From Bacteroidota bacterium (GTDB taxonomy: Bacteria; Bacteroidota; Ignavibacteria; SZUA-365), in assembly GCA_014860565.1 (NCBI GenBank), contig JACZJN010000128.1:39989-103988 (forward strand): 64,000 nt of DNA. The letters run 5' to 3'. Made by a program: the position numbers and the translations under genes. Each line of letters opens with the position of its first letter. Position 1 is the first letter of the stretch. Positions 45,201-54,352 of the stretch are shown here, piece after piece. The notes under the pieces are model-generated. The model saw only the letters and a list, made by a program, of their open reading frames with translations. It was not told the DNA's origin and made no database searches.

Positions 45201-46190
45201 GCGTACATATTCCATGGATTCATGCGCGAGGGGAGCATTGGTTGCGACGTCCCAGAATTCATAATCTATCGCCGTGACGCCTTTATACTGATGCGTGGCG
45301 CCATGCATGACAACCGCGGCTCCCTTGCGCACCATGTAATGAATTGCGTCGACGAGATCGGGTTTATCGGTCAGGCTCACGCGAAATCCTGCCTCGGGAT
45401 CGACGTAGAAAGGAATCAGTCCGACCGCGAAAGGGACCCCTTCGTCGTAGAGCACGTCCGCGACTTTCCGGAGGCGGTCCGGGTCCTCAAGCGGATTGAT
45501 ATCCTCGATTCGAATCAGTGCGCGATGCGCGGTCGGGTGGTTCTCACCAAGCATGTCGTGCAATACGTCCGCGAACAGCAGGTAACGGTCATTTTCATAG
45601 GCAAGTGCGAACGGTGAATCGGCGACGTACCAGAATGCGCCGCTCCGCAGAATGTACGGTGTGTGCCCCTTGCGCTTCGATACCGCCGTGGCCACCTCGC
45701 TGCATCGCGAAGGATCGGTGATGCGGCAAAGTGTGATGTTGGGCTCGGTTTTCGTGAACAGGTCCTTTCTCCGATGGACCTGCGTCCACCCTCTCGACGT
45801 ATCCACGGTCACAGGTTCGAAACCATACCGACGAGACAGGTCGTGCGCGCGGCCAAATGCCACCATGCCGGTGTGCAGCCAGACGGCGGTCCGTTTTCGC
45901 TTCAGCAGATCGTTCATGAACACTGCCGGGGGACTGCAACGCAGCGTGTAACCCACAAAAAAGATCGCGTCGTACGGGTCCATATCTCCTTCGCGGTACG
46001 CTTCAACAGATCGCACGTCCGTACGCGTATTGAAATGTCCGGTGAGCTGGGCGAGTTGGAATGCATCCCCGCGGCCAAGATTCTCTTTCATGTCCTTGCC
46101 TTCAAACAGAACCAGGACGCTCTGCTGCGCGCTCATGTGCACGGGAAGCAGGAACAGCCAGCACAGCAATATGAGGCGGCGCTGTGTCAT
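42237..46190 (-). CDS. Membrane-anchored DUF2334 deacetylase-like / glycoside hydrolase-like fusion protein
   Basis: A 1317-residue exported protein. After a signal peptide (about 1-22) comes an amidotransferase-like segment (about 25-215). A DUF2334 polysaccharide-deacetylase-type domain (about 220-475) has Asp229 in IRIEDIN and the His-X3-His pair 296/300 in MHGATHQY, a plausible metal triad. A second amidotransferase-like region (about 575-760) follows. A barrel resembling the PgaB hydrolase or GHL10-type domain (about 775-1095) has [14 protein letters not shown] with Glu898 as a candidate acid. A C-terminal transmembrane helix (about 1276-1297) has a short basic tail. ATGA overlaps link it to the genes on both sides. 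It probably trims and deacetylates the polymer made by the adjacent synthase. Confidence 0.78.
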   Translation of the reverse strand: MTQRRLILLCWLFLLPVHMSAQQSVLVLFEGKDMKENLGRGDAFQLAQLTGHFNTRTDVRSVEAYREGDMDPYDAIFFVGYTLRCSPPAVFMNDLLKRKRTAVWLHTGMVAFGRAHDLSRRYGFEPVTVDTSRGWTQVHRRKDLFTKTEPNITLCRITDPSRCSEVATAVSKRKGHTPYILRSGAFWYVADSPFALAYENDRYLLFADVLHDMLGENHPTAHRALIRIEDINPLEDPDRLRKVADVLYDEGVPFAVGLIPFYVDPEAGFRVSLTDKPDLVDAIHYMVRKGAAVVMHGATHQYKGVTAIDYEFWDVATNAPLAHESMEYVRNKITDGLEECIRNGIYPIVWETPHYTGSMITYDAVSTIFSSAMEQRCAIDNADYTQFFPYTIFRDIHGQKLYAENLGYVPVDPQDPSASAAQVERMIEYARVNLGVRDGFASCFFHSFVPLENLRRLVRGFRAEGYTFMDLQRQSNVVRLRDKAIVTGKGDFTIELRDQYLREYWFDREGNIARTSVSSQRRSGVIKKSIALKNGELYLATPTEIRQVEDGFIDRIARTLRSWYDDFFGEVETHAEMRVTVLWDSLATGGGLRDQQSFISAFRTLSIIPDTLHVGGRFDASRCNLLVVPYATVERLENPQFSALVEWVRKGGTVITDGKTDFALELGLKYTGSTLSLTGLSERLYPEERVSWQYRTPSQKFEVDPGDVIFAADPETEAPVVIGRQFGNGKLLYLGTRFDPLSDAGYSRYPFLMQYVAQFADLHPVFRSDALELYFDPGFRNNIPIETLVRRWANNGVRAVYVGSWHDYHSYTYDYDRLITLCHQNGILVHAWIEPPQVSHKFWEAHPEWREKNVHGVDNRASWRYPLAMTDSACVAAMLRDYRRFLTNHDFDGVNIGELYFESDVRGPMEPGSFAPMHPSARAEFQQRSGFDPKELFDAASPRFWKKNPAAWRLFEDYRVDVVVRMHRQLLTLADEIRRSRPGFGVMVTMLDQIGTPELRRSQGVDMRRIIGLKKEFDFTLVVEDPMSRWSDDPRRYHQIAAVYHELLGDDFALDVNILSFRSESNPTPFPTLVQSGIEAFHLYRATSSEVGRTLVYAESSVNPQDFPFFAFASTGRAIIRRTDAGYVVAAPHALTLQLNRNQRFVRVDGVVRTAAGDGRFLIPAGRHVVTLEKEGEGYFDPNTLHATLLSCTGKLLSLEEGERSIFFSYESQERCFVTTNKEPIEVIIDGEGVDVPVREGIERYSVQLPAGSHQVRIVTEGTVSYSINLTSLWSSTFIVLFGIVSLILLLFLYTIVRLRRHRIGRAQAASVGGGAQ

Positions 46191-48517
46191 TTCGCTACCA
46201 TGATCGGTCTGACGACGAATGCATGCGCATTCTGCAGGACGAGCAGATGCATGCCGGAGCAGGTGAAAACGCCAGCGGGAATTGCAAATTCCGCATCGTG
46301 CGTATTATCGGAGAGTTCTCTCCTGTATTCGATGCGCCCCAGGGCATCGACCACGGTCAACACGGCATCCGCTTCTCCAGCGTGCAGGCGTACATGGAGG
46401 TCTCCGGGCGCCGGCTGCGGCCATGCCTCCACGGAAAACGCGGCGGCTGCGTTTGTCCCGGCAACCTGTATTTCCGGACCATAGCTCACGTCTCCCGCAA
46501 TGCCGATGATCCTGAGTCGGTAGCTGCGCGCGGCAGTCGCGACGTCGCAATCCCGCCATTGATACGTCCCACCGCCGAAACCGACCGACGGGAAGAACGC
46601 GGCGTCTCTCCACCCGGACCCATCTTTACGCTCGAGCATGAACCCGAGGTGCTCTTCTTCACGCACGGTTTCCCAGTCGAGGCGAACGCAGAGTCCTTCT
46701 CTTCGCGCGGTGAAACTCAACAATTCCACGGGATACGGATACGTCGTGTTGCGCAGTCCGAGACCGAAATCCCCCACGACATAGACCGTGCCGCCATGGG
46801 CATCGGCACCGTAGCATGTGTACATGGCATGGGATATCTCGCGCACCCAACTCTGCCCGTTATCGCTCGTGCGCATGATCACGCCGTCTTCACCGACCGT
46901 GGCATATTCCGCCGCAGCCGGATGCGTAACCCGGAACAGCGCGACGGTGGTGGGCGGCGCGAGCGTCGTCCATGCGTTCCCGCCGTCGTCCGTATAGATC
47001 ACGGTCCCCGCATCCCCGCAGATCATGCCGTCCTGTCCGTCGCGGATGACGCTGAACAGGGCGTCCTGTGTCCACCCCTGCTGCGTGCTCCAGGAGTTTC
47101 CACCGTTCGTCGTGCTGATGATCGTGCCCGCGGCGCCGACGACGGTCCCGTGATCGGGATCGGTAAAATGCACTCCATACAGTGGCTGCAGCGTACCGCT
47201 GGCGATCGAGAACCAGCCCGCGCCACCGTTCGTGGTCTTGAGAATGCGTCCGCTGCTGCCGACGATGTACCCGACGCCATTGTCGAGCAGATCGATACCG
47301 TTGAGCGAGACGGAGACGCCGCTCGAAACCGCGGACCAGCTTTGTCCGCCACTGGTGCTGCGCACGATCACTCCGCCGTTACCGCATGCGACGACCGTGC
47401 TGCCATTGATGTTATCGATCGCAAAGAGCGCCTCCGTGGTGCCGCTGGAGACCTGCTGCCAGTATTGGCCTCCGCTTTGCGTGGCGATGATTTCTCCGTC
47501 ACTCCCCACCGCCCATGCGGATGCCGGTACGGCGGCGCTCACCGCGTTCAGCGTCCTGCGCGATCCACCGGTGACCATGGAAAACGTCGTGCCGTTCGTG
47601 GACCGGAGGATATCCCCGAACACCCCGACCGCCACGATGTTGGTACCATCGGAAGCGAGCCCCTCCAAACCGTTCACGGTGCCGGAATTCAGCGTAGACC
47701 AGGACGTGCCGCCGTTTGTACTGCGCAGCAGCGTGCCGCTCTCTCCTGCCGCCCAGCCGTTTTGCGTGTCGGTAAATATCACACGGTTGAGGTCACTGGT
47801 CGTGCCGGAGTTCGAGGACTGCCAGCTCTGCCCCCCGTCCGTGCTGCGAAGAACGCGCCCGCCGGTGCCGACGGCCCAGCCGTTCTGCGCATCCACAAAC
47901 GTCACGCCGATCAGATCGAAGGTCATCCCCGCCATCCATATGGAAGTCCACGCAGCGCCGCTGTTCGTGGTGCGGAGAATGGTCTTCCCGCCGCCGACTG
48001 CGATACCGTTCGTTGGACTGGTGAAGAAAACCGAATTGAGGTTGGATTGTGTACCAGTGCTGCGTGGAACCCAGGTTTGTCCGCCGTCCGTGGTCGTGTG
48101 CAGCATACCCGCATCGCCGACGAATGCCGCGGTGCTTGCGGATAGCGCATGAATAACGTTGATGCCCGCGGTCGTGCCGCTGCTCTGCTGCTGCCAGCTC
48201 ATACCGCCGTTCGTTGTTTTCAGAACGACGCCGTTGTCGCCGACCACCCATGCGGTTTGTGCATCGATGACGTCCACACCGCGGAAGAAATCCTCATGCC
48301 CGCTTTCCTGCGGCTGCCAGCTCGCGCCTCCATCCAGGGTCTTGAGAATGACGCCCGCACCGCCCACGGCCCAACCGCTGCCGCCGCCCGGAGCGAATGC
48401 CACGTTCCACAGATCATTTCCCTGCGGTGCGGGATTGCTCCATTGCCACTGTGCCCAAAGCGAAGGAGTGAGAAAAAAGATGACGATAGCGAAAAGGAGG
48501 TGCTTGGTCGAATGCAT
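46187..48517 (-). CDS. Ycf48/BNR-repeat beta-propeller protein with C-terminal sorting-like domain
   Basis: A 776-residue exported protein: signal peptide (about 1-22), then about fourteen repeats of roughly 42 residues with the pattern [21 protein letters not shown], typical of Ycf48/BNR propellers (two seven-bladed propellers would fit), then an Ig-like region and a tail [16 protein letters not shown]... [14 protein letters not shown] that resembles a T9SS sorting domain. The frame extends to 48694, but ATG 48517 starts the signal peptide 8 bases after the stop of the upstream paralogue. Its stop overlaps the next ATG (46187-46190). Export across the outer membrane by T9SS is inferred from the tail. 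Confidence 0.83.
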   Translation of the reverse strand: MHSTKHLLFAIVIFFLTPSLWAQWQWSNPAPQGNDLWNVAFAPGGGSGWAVGGAGVILKTLDGGASWQPQESGHEDFFRGVDVIDAQTAWVVGDNGVVLKTTNGGMSWQQQSSGTTAGINVIHALSASTAAFVGDAGMLHTTTDGGQTWVPRSTGTQSNLNSVFFTSPTNGIAVGGGKTILRTTNSGAAWTSIWMAGMTFDLIGVTFVDAQNGWAVGTGGRVLRSTDGGQSWQSSNSGTTSDLNRVIFTDTQNGWAAGESGTLLRSTNGGTSWSTLNSGTVNGLEGLASDGTNIVAVGVFGDILRSTNGTTFSMVTGGSRRTLNAVSAAVPASAWAVGSDGEIIATQSGGQYWQQVSSGTTEALFAIDNINGSTVVACGNGGVIVRSTSGGQSWSAVSSGVSVSLNGIDLLDNGVGYIVGSSGRILKTTNGGAGWFSIASGTLQPLYGVHFTDPDHGTVVGAAGTIISTTNGGNSWSTQQGWTQDALFSVIRDGQDGMICGDAGTVIYTDDGGNAWTTLAPPTTVALFRVTHPAAAEYATVGEDGVIMRTSDNGQSWVREISHAMYTCYGADAHGGTVYVVGDFGLGLRNTTYPYPVELLSFTARREGLCVRLDWETVREEEHLGFMLERKDGSGWRDAAFFPSVGFGGGTYQWRDCDVATAARSYRLRIIGIAGDVSYGPEIQVAGTNAAAAFSVEAWPQPAPGDLHVRLHAGEADAVLTVVDALGRIEYRRELSDNTHDAEFAIPAGVFTCSGMHLLVLQNAHAFVVRPIMVAK

Positions 48518-48527
48518 AGGTGGCCTT

Positions 48528-50618
48528 TTAATAACAGACGAGGGGACGGGACTCGATTCCATCGTGCGTGACGAGAACGACGCGATAGATGCCCGGTGCG
48601 GGAAAAATGTTTCGGGGAACGCGAAGTGTGGGACTGTCTCCTCCCGACATCGCGGACGCGGTGTAATCCCGGAGTTCACGGCCGAGCGCGTCATATACGG
48701 CGAGTTTGACGACTGCTTCGTTTAAGATTCCGGTGAGACTGAACTGCACATCTTCCCGGAAAGGATTCGGATACGGCGCAGAGAGATGCACGGCCGCATT
48801 ACTCGGCACGGGACCAATGCCAAGCGGCCGTTCCTGCCAAGTAAGCACTGTTGCGTAGTCGCCTGAGATCCAGCCGTATTCCGGGGAAACAAAATCCAGA
48901 CCGAAAAGATCGTAGTTGGTGCGCGCGTATCGCTTGATCCAATGTGCGCCGGCATCGCTGCTCTGCAGCACGGTCCCGCTTTCGCCGACCGCCCACAGTG
49001 CACCGCGGGTGGGAGCGTCGATCACGTAGAGCGGACGTTGTGTCCCGCTTTCCTGCTTCTGCCAGCTGCCTCCGGCATCTGTTGTGTGCAGAATGGTTCC
49101 GACTTCACCGACGATCCAGCCTTCCGCATCGCTCACGAAGCACGGCCAGTAGAGTGTGGAGTTCGTGCCGCTCTGCTGCGGATGCCACGACGCGCCTCCG
49201 TCGAAACTGCTGATCACCAGGCCGCCGTCGCCGGTGATGATGAGATGTGAAGCTGAAACGGCATCGATGCCGAACAGGTATTGCTGCGTCCCGCTCTCCT
49301 GCCGCTGCCACGAAGCTCCCCCGTCCGTGGTTTTCAGGATGATGCCCAGTTCACCTACCGTCCATCCAAGATGCGCATCCACGAAATCGACGGCGAGGAG
49401 GATATTGCTGTAATCATTCTGCTGCTGCTGCCATTGCTCTCCACCGTCGCTTGTGTGAAGGATGATGCCGAATTCCCCGACGGCCCAGGCGTCGAACGCA
49501 GACACCGCTTTCCCGCCGTAGAGACTGTTGCCCAGCACCGCCGTTTCTTCTCGCCATGCGGCTCCGCCGTTGGTCGTGTGGATGATTACCCCGTCCTCCC
49601 CGAAGCACCAGCCGTTGCGTTCATCGGCGAAGGTCACCCAGTTCGCAGATTTCCGCGTTCCGGAATTCGTGACAGTCCAGGACGCTCCTCCGTCTGTAGA
49701 ACGAAGCATATGCCCGAATTCCCCGGCCGCGATCATCGTCGTGGAAGTGGCGGCGATTCCTTCCAGCACGGAATTCGGCAGCAGTACCGGCAGCGCTGTC
49801 CAATCGGCCCCGCTGTTAACGCTGTGCAGCATCGTCCCGCCGTCGCCCACGATCCACGCTTCCGAAGCCGAATGCAGCAGGATCCCGTTCAGGTGGCGAT
49901 TTGTCCCGCCATTCTGCTTATCCCATCGGAAACCGCCGTTCACCGTATGGAAGATGCTGCCCCGTGTACCGCAAGCGAAACCGTTGCCCGCGTCAGCAAA
50001 TGCGACGGAGAAGAGATCCTCGGGAGGAGATATTTTCGTCCCGTCCCAGCTCGCGCCTGCGTCGCCGCTGCGCAGCACGGTACCGTTTTCCCCGACAATC
50101 ACTCCCGCTGAAGCGCTGAGTGCGGCGATGCCATTTAGAGAGTAGCTGACGCCACTGGAGACCGGAGACCATGTTGCTCCCGCATCGGTGGTACGAATGA
50201 TGGTGCCGGCGTCACCGCTGGCCACGCCGATATCAGGGGTGAAGAATACCACCGCGTTGAGTCCCTGCGTGGTGACGGACTGCAGGTCGGTCCACTCGGC
50301 TCCGCCGTCGGTGCTATGCAGCAGGATGCCGTTATCCGCAACCGCCCATAATTGGCCCGGACCTGCTTCGGCCGTCTGGATGACATTGTCGGTCAACCCG
50401 AACATGGTATTCGTCCAGGATCTGCCTTCGTCGGTACTGCGGAGAAGAGTGCCGTAGTTTCCACTTGCGATCAACGTACCATCGCCTGTGGAATGCAGAG
50501 ACATAAGCATGTTCCCCTGGGGACTCGGATGCTGCCATGTCAGCGCAGTCTGTCCCTGCGTCGGTGCATGAAGCAGGATGAGCACAAGGGAGATAACATA
50601 CGAGGAAATGCGGTTCAT
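48528..50618 (-). CDS. Ycf48/BNR-repeat beta-propeller protein with T9SS type A sorting domain
   Basis: A 696-residue paralogue of the next gene: signal peptide (about 1-23), about thirteen repeats with the pattern AWAVGEFGIILHTSDGGEQWQQQ, and a C-terminal domain (about 615-696) starting LSAPYPNPFREDVQFSL and ending IYRVVLVTHDGIESRPLV, a clear T9SS type A tail. Proteins with such propellers bind partners or help assembly (Ycf48 does so for photosystem II); here they are cell-surface or secreted. ATG 50627 is an alternative start three codons earlier. As the first gene of the minus-strand operon it may also be the most highly expressed. Confidence 0.85.
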   Translation of the reverse strand: MNRISSYVISLVLILLHAPTQGQTALTWQHPSPQGNMLMSLHSTGDGTLIASGNYGTLLRSTDEGRSWTNTMFGLTDNVIQTAEAGPGQLWAVADNGILLHSTDGGAEWTDLQSVTTQGLNAVVFFTPDIGVASGDAGTIIRTTDAGATWSPVSSGVSYSLNGIAALSASAGVIVGENGTVLRSGDAGASWDGTKISPPEDLFSVAFADAGNGFACGTRGSIFHTVNGGFRWDKQNGGTNRHLNGILLHSASEAWIVGDGGTMLHSVNSGADWTALPVLLPNSVLEGIAATSTTMIAAGEFGHMLRSTDGGASWTVTNSGTRKSANWVTFADERNGWCFGEDGVIIHTTNGGAAWREETAVLGNSLYGGKAVSAFDAWAVGEFGIILHTSDGGEQWQQQQNDYSNILLAVDFVDAHLGWTVGELGIILKTTDGGASWQRQESGTQQYLFGIDAVSASHLIITGDGGLVISSFDGGASWHPQQSGTNSTLYWPCFVSDAEGWIVGEVGTILHTTDAGGSWQKQESGTQRPLYVIDAPTRGALWAVGESGTVLQSSDAGAHWIKRYARTNYDLFGLDFVSPEYGWISGDYATVLTWQERPLGIGPVPSNAAVHLSAPYPNPFREDVQFSLTGILNEAVVKLAVYDALGRELRDYTASAMSGGDSPTLRVPRNIFPAPGIYRVVLVTHDGIESRPLVCY

Positions 50619-50627
50619 CTGGACCAT

Positions 50628-50960
50628 GCCGTTCTTTATTACAAATCCTGTGCCACTTGCACGGGATATGAGACACGCGCAATATCACCTTTACAAGATG
50701 AAAAAAGCTCGTATTCAAACATAAAGAAATGGACAATCCGGAATAAGAAAACAAAGCTCGACAATTTCGTCGAATCGCTCGAAAGACGCGGCCAATATTG
50801 TCGGGCATATTCTTGTAAACTAGTGGATGGATCTGCAAACTTCAATGCAGAAAGAATAACGGGATGGAATGGTCGGCTCCGCCCCCTTCGACCCCGCCTG
50901 ATGTGTATATTTCCTTGTTGCATTCTTCGACTCAGGTAGTGAGCCTGCAGGAGCGCATGG
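50628..50960. other. 333-bp divergent intergenic region
   Basis: This AT-richer gap separates the polysaccharide/propeller operon (minus) from archease-rtcB (plus). On the minus strand TATGTTTG (50722-50715) matches the TAnnTTTG -7 element, about 97 bases before ATG 50618, but no well-spaced -33 TTG is present. GGAG at 50950-50953 serves archease. Nothing else is recognised. Confidence 0.4.
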
Positions 50961-51386
50961 ATGAGAATGGAAGATTTTGAAGAACTCGATCATACGGCGG
51001 ACATCGCGGTGCGCATCCGTGGCACAACCTTTGCAGAGCTTCTGCAGAATGCCGCCCAGGGCATGATGGCACTGATTACCGGCAGAATGGCGACGGGCTC
51101 TGCGACCGAGATTCGGCGACTCGAGGTTTCTGCCTCTGGCAGGGACGAAATCCTGCGCGAATTGCTCTCGGAGATACTCTATCTCGTTGCGACTCAACGT
51201 GTGATTGCAACGGAATTCATGGTTGAGGAGATCGGCGAGCAATGCGTTTCCGCGGTGTTTCGCACGTTCCCGATGACAGAGGCCCTTGCGCACGACGCCA
51301 CTGAAATCAAGGCGGTCACGTGGCACGGACTCCGCGTCGACCACGATGAAAGTGGATACGTGGCCGAGGTTGTGTTCGACACCTGA
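50961..51386 (+). CDS. Archease, activator of the RtcB RNA ligase
   Basis: A 141-residue protein with the archease opening EELDHTADIAVRIRG and the conserved metal-site region EIKAVTWHGLRV followed by AEVVFDT at the C-terminus. Archease speeds guanylylation and turnover of RtcB and widens its nucleotide use. GGAG lies seven bases before ATG 50961. The rtcB gene begins nine bases after its stop, so the known functional pair is preserved as an operon. Confidence 0.92.
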   Translation: MRMEDFEELDHTADIAVRIRGTTFAELLQNAAQGMMALITGRMATGSATEIRRLEVSASGRDEILRELLSEILYLVATQRVIATEFMVEEIGEQCVSAVFRTFPMTEALAHDATEIKAVTWHGLRVDHDESGYVAEVVFDT

Positions 51387-51395
51387 GTAAATGGC

Positions 51396-52859
51396 ATGAT
51401 GGAAAAATGGAATAGTGGAAATATTCGGCTGAAGCAGGTCAACGAGACCTTGTGGGAAATTCCGAAGACGGGCGGCATGCGCGTACCCGGACGCATCTAC
51501 GCCAGCCGGAAGATGATGGACGGTATCGAACAGGATCAGAGTCTTCAGCAGGTCGCAAACGTGGCGCATCTGCCGGGGATCGTGAAGTATTCGCTCGCCA
51601 TGCCCGACATCCACTGGGGCTACGGCTTCCCCATCGGTGGTGTCTGCGCCACCCACCGTGATGATGGCGTCGTGTCACCGGGTGGTGTCGGGTACGACAT
51701 TAACTGCGGCGTACGCCTGATCGGGACGTCCCTGACCGCGGAGCAGGTACGTCCTCGAATTCGCGCCCTGGTTTCCAACCTGTTCAAACACGTTCCCACC
51801 GGCGTCGGCGCCTCGAAAGCCATTCCCCGGCTTTCGCAGGCCGAACTGCGCAGCGTTGCAACCGATGGTGCGCGCTGGGCCGTCGAACATGGCTTCGGGA
51901 CTACCGCACAGCTCGATCGCATCGAGGAGCACGGCTGTCTCGCCGGCGCCGACACGCAGGCAGTGGACGAGCGTCCCTGGCAGCGGGGAGCCGATCAACT
52001 CGGCACTCTGGGTTCGGGCAACCATTTTCTGGAAATTGGGGTGGTCGAGGAAATTTATCACGACACAGCCGCTCGCACCTTCGGACTCCACAAGGGAGGC
52101 ATCGTGGCGATGATCCACTGCGGTTCACGCGGCTTCGGCTATCAGGTCTGCGACGATTACCTCAAGGTCACGTTGCATGCGACGGAGAAGTACGGCATCA
52201 GCATCCCGGACAGGCAGCTAGCCTGCGCCCCGATCAACAGCGGAGAAGGACGCGCCTACCTCGGAGCGATGCGTTGCGCCGCCAACTATGCCTTCGCGAA
52301 TCGGCAGGTAATCATGCATCTCGCGGAACAGTCGTTCATGGAAACTTTCGCATTGTCGCAGCGAGAACTCGGTTTCAACCTGATCTACGACATCTGCCAC
52401 AATATCGCGAAATTTGAAACGCATGAAGTTGACGGAAAGAAGATCGACGTCTGCATGCACCGCAAAGGCGCGACACGGGCATTCGGTCCGGGCAATGAAA
52501 ACATCCCTGTCGAGTACCGGGGAGTCGGACAGCCCGTGCTGATTCCCGGCGACATGGGACGCTACTCCTTCCTCTGCGTCGGGACCGACCGCGCCATGAA
52601 AGAGACCTTCGGCAGTTCGTGCCACGGAGCGGGCCGTCATATGAGCCGGAAAAAGGCCATGGCCGAGAGCAAAGGACACGACATGATCCGCGAACTCCAC
52701 GACCGCGGTGTCGAAATACAGGCGACCGGAATGCGCACCATCGCCGAGGAGATGCCCCACGCCTACAAGGACGTCGCCGATGTCGTCAACGTCATGCACG
52801 ACGCCGGTATCACCTTGAAGGTGGCAAAATTCAAACCCCTCGGAGTAATCAAAGGATGA
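51396..52859 (+). CDS. rtcB: RtcB-type RNA ligase (3'-phosphate/5'-hydroxyl)
   Basis: A 487-residue GTP- and Mn-dependent ligase joining 2',3'-cyclic phosphate or 3'-phosphate RNA ends to 5'-hydroxyl ends. Conserved segments are PDIHWGYGFPIGGV, GVGYDINCGVRL (metal-binding Cys), GSGNHFLEIG, HCGSRGFG, HRKGATRAFGPG (with the His that accepts GMP), and the C-terminal SSCHGAGR and DVVNVMHDAG. Length and order are complete. A second ATG at 51399 could also start it. In bacteria the enzyme repairs RNAs cut by ribonucleases such as toxins; its targets here are unknown. Confidence 0.96.
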   Translation: MMEKWNSGNIRLKQVNETLWEIPKTGGMRVPGRIYASRKMMDGIEQDQSLQQVANVAHLPGIVKYSLAMPDIHWGYGFPIGGVCATHRDDGVVSPGGVGYDINCGVRLIGTSLTAEQVRPRIRALVSNLFKHVPTGVGASKAIPRLSQAELRSVATDGARWAVEHGFGTTAQLDRIEEHGCLAGADTQAVDERPWQRGADQLGTLGSGNHFLEIGVVEEIYHDTAARTFGLHKGGIVAMIHCGSRGFGYQVCDDYLKVTLHATEKYGISIPDRQLACAPINSGEGRAYLGAMRCAANYAFANRQVIMHLAEQSFMETFALSQRELGFNLIYDICHNIAKFETHEVDGKKIDVCMHRKGATRAFGPGNENIPVEYRGVGQPVLIPGDMGRYSFLCVGTDRAMKETFGSSCHGAGRHMSRKKAMAESKGHDMIRELHDRGVEIQATGMRTIAEEMPHAYKDVADVVNVMHDAGITLKVAKFKPLGVIKG

Positions 52860-52900
52860 CATCCTATTCTTCAAATATTTCAGCAGAATCGAGGTTTCAG

Positions 52901-53683
52901 ATGAAAAAACTCAGCACCCTTCTCTTGCCCTTTCTTCTCCTCGCCGTCGGCTTCTCCGCCTGCAGCGAAAGCGACAGCACCACACCGGCGACCAAGGCGA
53001 CCCTCTCCGTCAGCCTGACCGATGCACCTGCCAATTATGACGCGGTAAACATCACGTTCTCAGAAATCGCAGTAAGCATGAACGGCGGTTGGGTTGTCCT
53101 CAGCGGCGAGCAGGTTACAGTCAACCTGCTGGAATGGAACAACGGAAATTCCATCGAACTCGGCCGACAGGATGTCGATCCCGGAAAAGTGACGCAGATC
53201 CGTCTGATGGTTACGAAGGCCGAGGTTGTCGTCGACGGCCAAGTTCACGATGTCACCATTCCGAGCGCGGAGCAGACGGGACTGAAAGTTGTGACGAATT
53301 TCGACCTCGTGGCTGGCTCCACCTACAATCTCGTTCTTGATTTCGATGCGAACCAGTCGATCGTGACAACGGGGAATCCGTCGAATCCGAACGGATACAA
53401 ACTGAAACCGACCATCCGCGCGGTGGACCAGGCGGTGACGGGATCGATCTCCGGTACGGTGACGAATTTCTCCGATGCACCTCTCGCGATCGCCCTTCAG
53501 GGAGGCGTGGAAATCACATCCACCCCGGTCAACATCACGAACGGGAGCTTCCGCCTCTCCTACCTCCTTCCCGGTGTCTATGACGTCCGCATCGAGGACA
53601 CGAAGGGGCTCTCGCACACCCAGCCTGAATTGACCGTGACCGCGGGACAGGACAACGCCATCGGTTCCGTGACATTGCAATAA
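52901..53683 (+). CDS. DUF4382 domain lipoprotein with Ig-like C-terminal domain
   Basis: A 260-residue protein with a lipoprotein signal (VGFSA then Cys20), a DUF4382 domain (about 32-170: LSVSLTDAPANYDAVNITFSEIAV, DVDPGKVTQIRLMV, NLVLDFDANQSIV, YKLKPTIRAV), and a carboxypeptidase-regulatory-like Ig domain (about 175-260: GSISGTVTNFSDAPLAIAL to YDVRIEDTKG). The function of DUF4382 is unknown, though such proteins are common envelope lipoproteins in this group. GAGG is six bases before ATG 52901. It follows rtcB by 41 bp on the same strand but probably has an unrelated role. Confidence 0.83.
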   Translation: MKKLSTLLLPFLLLAVGFSACSESDSTTPATKATLSVSLTDAPANYDAVNITFSEIAVSMNGGWVVLSGEQVTVNLLEWNNGNSIELGRQDVDPGKVTQIRLMVTKAEVVVDGQVHDVTIPSAEQTGLKVVTNFDLVAGSTYNLVLDFDANQSIVTTGNPSNPNGYKLKPTIRAVDQAVTGSISGTVTNFSDAPLAIALQGGVEITSTPVNITNGSFRLSYLLPGVYDVRIEDTKGLSHTQPELTVTAGQDNAIGSVTLQ

Positions 53684-53707
53684 CCGGACGCAAATACGCA
53701 AAACCAC

Positions 53708-53806
53708 CGTAGGGCGGATTCGTGAATCCGACCTACGTGTTTTCGTGAATCCGACATCCCGTATTACATCCCGGTTATGGGCGGATTCGTGAATCCGCCC
53801 TACGGG
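53708..53806. repeat. REP-like palindromic elements
   Basis: GGGCGGATTC-GT-GAATCCGCCC at 53780-53801 is a near-perfect hairpin, followed by TACGGGGG. A variant copy lies at 53708-53736 (GTAGGGCGGATTCGTGAATCCG, then ACCTACG), and a fragment TTCGTGAATCCGACA lies at 53742-53756. They sit between convergent genes, a usual place for REP elements, and can also act as transcription barriers. Confidence 0.85.
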
Positions 53807-53827
53807 GGCATTGATGCGGTGATCGGA

Positions 53828-54091
53828 TTAATGGTTGTGGCCTTCGTGTGATTCCATTTCCGTATCGGAATTGGTTTCGACCACGACGAGATCCATTCCA
53901 CAGGTCGGACAGGTACCGGCCTTGTCATAGGTCTTCTCGCCTTCGCATTTCATCGGACAATAATACGACGCTGCCTGCGCCTCCCGCTGCATTTCCTGTT
54001 TCGCAGGTTCCTGCTGCTGCTCCTGCTTGTTGCTGCCGCAGGCACTGACAAGAAACACCAGGAAAAGCACGGGGATTATGACTGTTTTCAT
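53828..54091 (-). CDS. Small lipoprotein with heavy-metal-binding domain
   Basis: An 87-residue protein with a lipoprotein signal (LVSA then Cys18), a Gln/Glu-rich linker, and a metal-binding motif: YYCPMKC at 43-49 and GTCPTCGMDL at 59-68, the pattern of the heavy-metal-binding domain found in CusB and copper ATPases. The tail ends in a His cluster (SHEGHNH). AAGGAG precedes ATG 54091. It is the last gene of the Cus operon and probably captures copper or silver in the periplasm. A longer frame through the repeat array is an artefact. Confidence 0.85.
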   Translation of the reverse strand: MKTVIIPVLFLVFLVSACGSNKQEQQQEPAKQEMQREAQAASYYCPMKCEGEKTYDKAGTCPTCGMDLVVVETNSDTEMESHEGHNH

Positions 54092-54173
54092 TGCGAATCT
54101 CCTTTGTAATACGTGAATGTGAGCTGTTGTTAGGGATACTTTGGCTGTTCGCTGTTGGCTCGTGGCTTTCCTT

Positions 54174-54327
54174 CCTGCTTCCTGCTTCCTGCCTCCTGCT
54201 TCCTGCCTCCTGCTTCCTGCTTCCTGCTTCCTGCTTCCTGCTTCCTGCTTCCTGCTTCCTTCTTCCTGCTTCCTTCCTCCTGCCTCCTGCTTCCTGCTTC
54301 CTGCTTCCTGCCTCCTGCTTCCTGCCT
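54174..54327. repeat. Heptanucleotide tandem array (CCTKCYT)22
   Basis: Twenty-two 7-bp units, mostly CCTGCTT or CCTGCCT, with two units mutated at the G (CCTTCTT, CCTTCCT), followed by a decayed unit. It is the same unit as at 11094-11205. It lies in the 261-bp gap between the adaptor gene and the small metal-binding lipoprotein of the Cus operon. The rest of that gap shows only the lipoprotein ribosome binding site. Confidence 0.95.
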
Positions 54328-54352
54328 CCTGCCAACTGCCAAAGTCCAACGT

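Noticed and set aside
46184..48145. A 653-codon plus-strand open frame opposite the propeller gene
   Set aside because: Its translation is Arg/His/Pro-rich with no domain pattern, while the minus strand encodes regular BNR repeats; GC bias keeps the antisense frame open.
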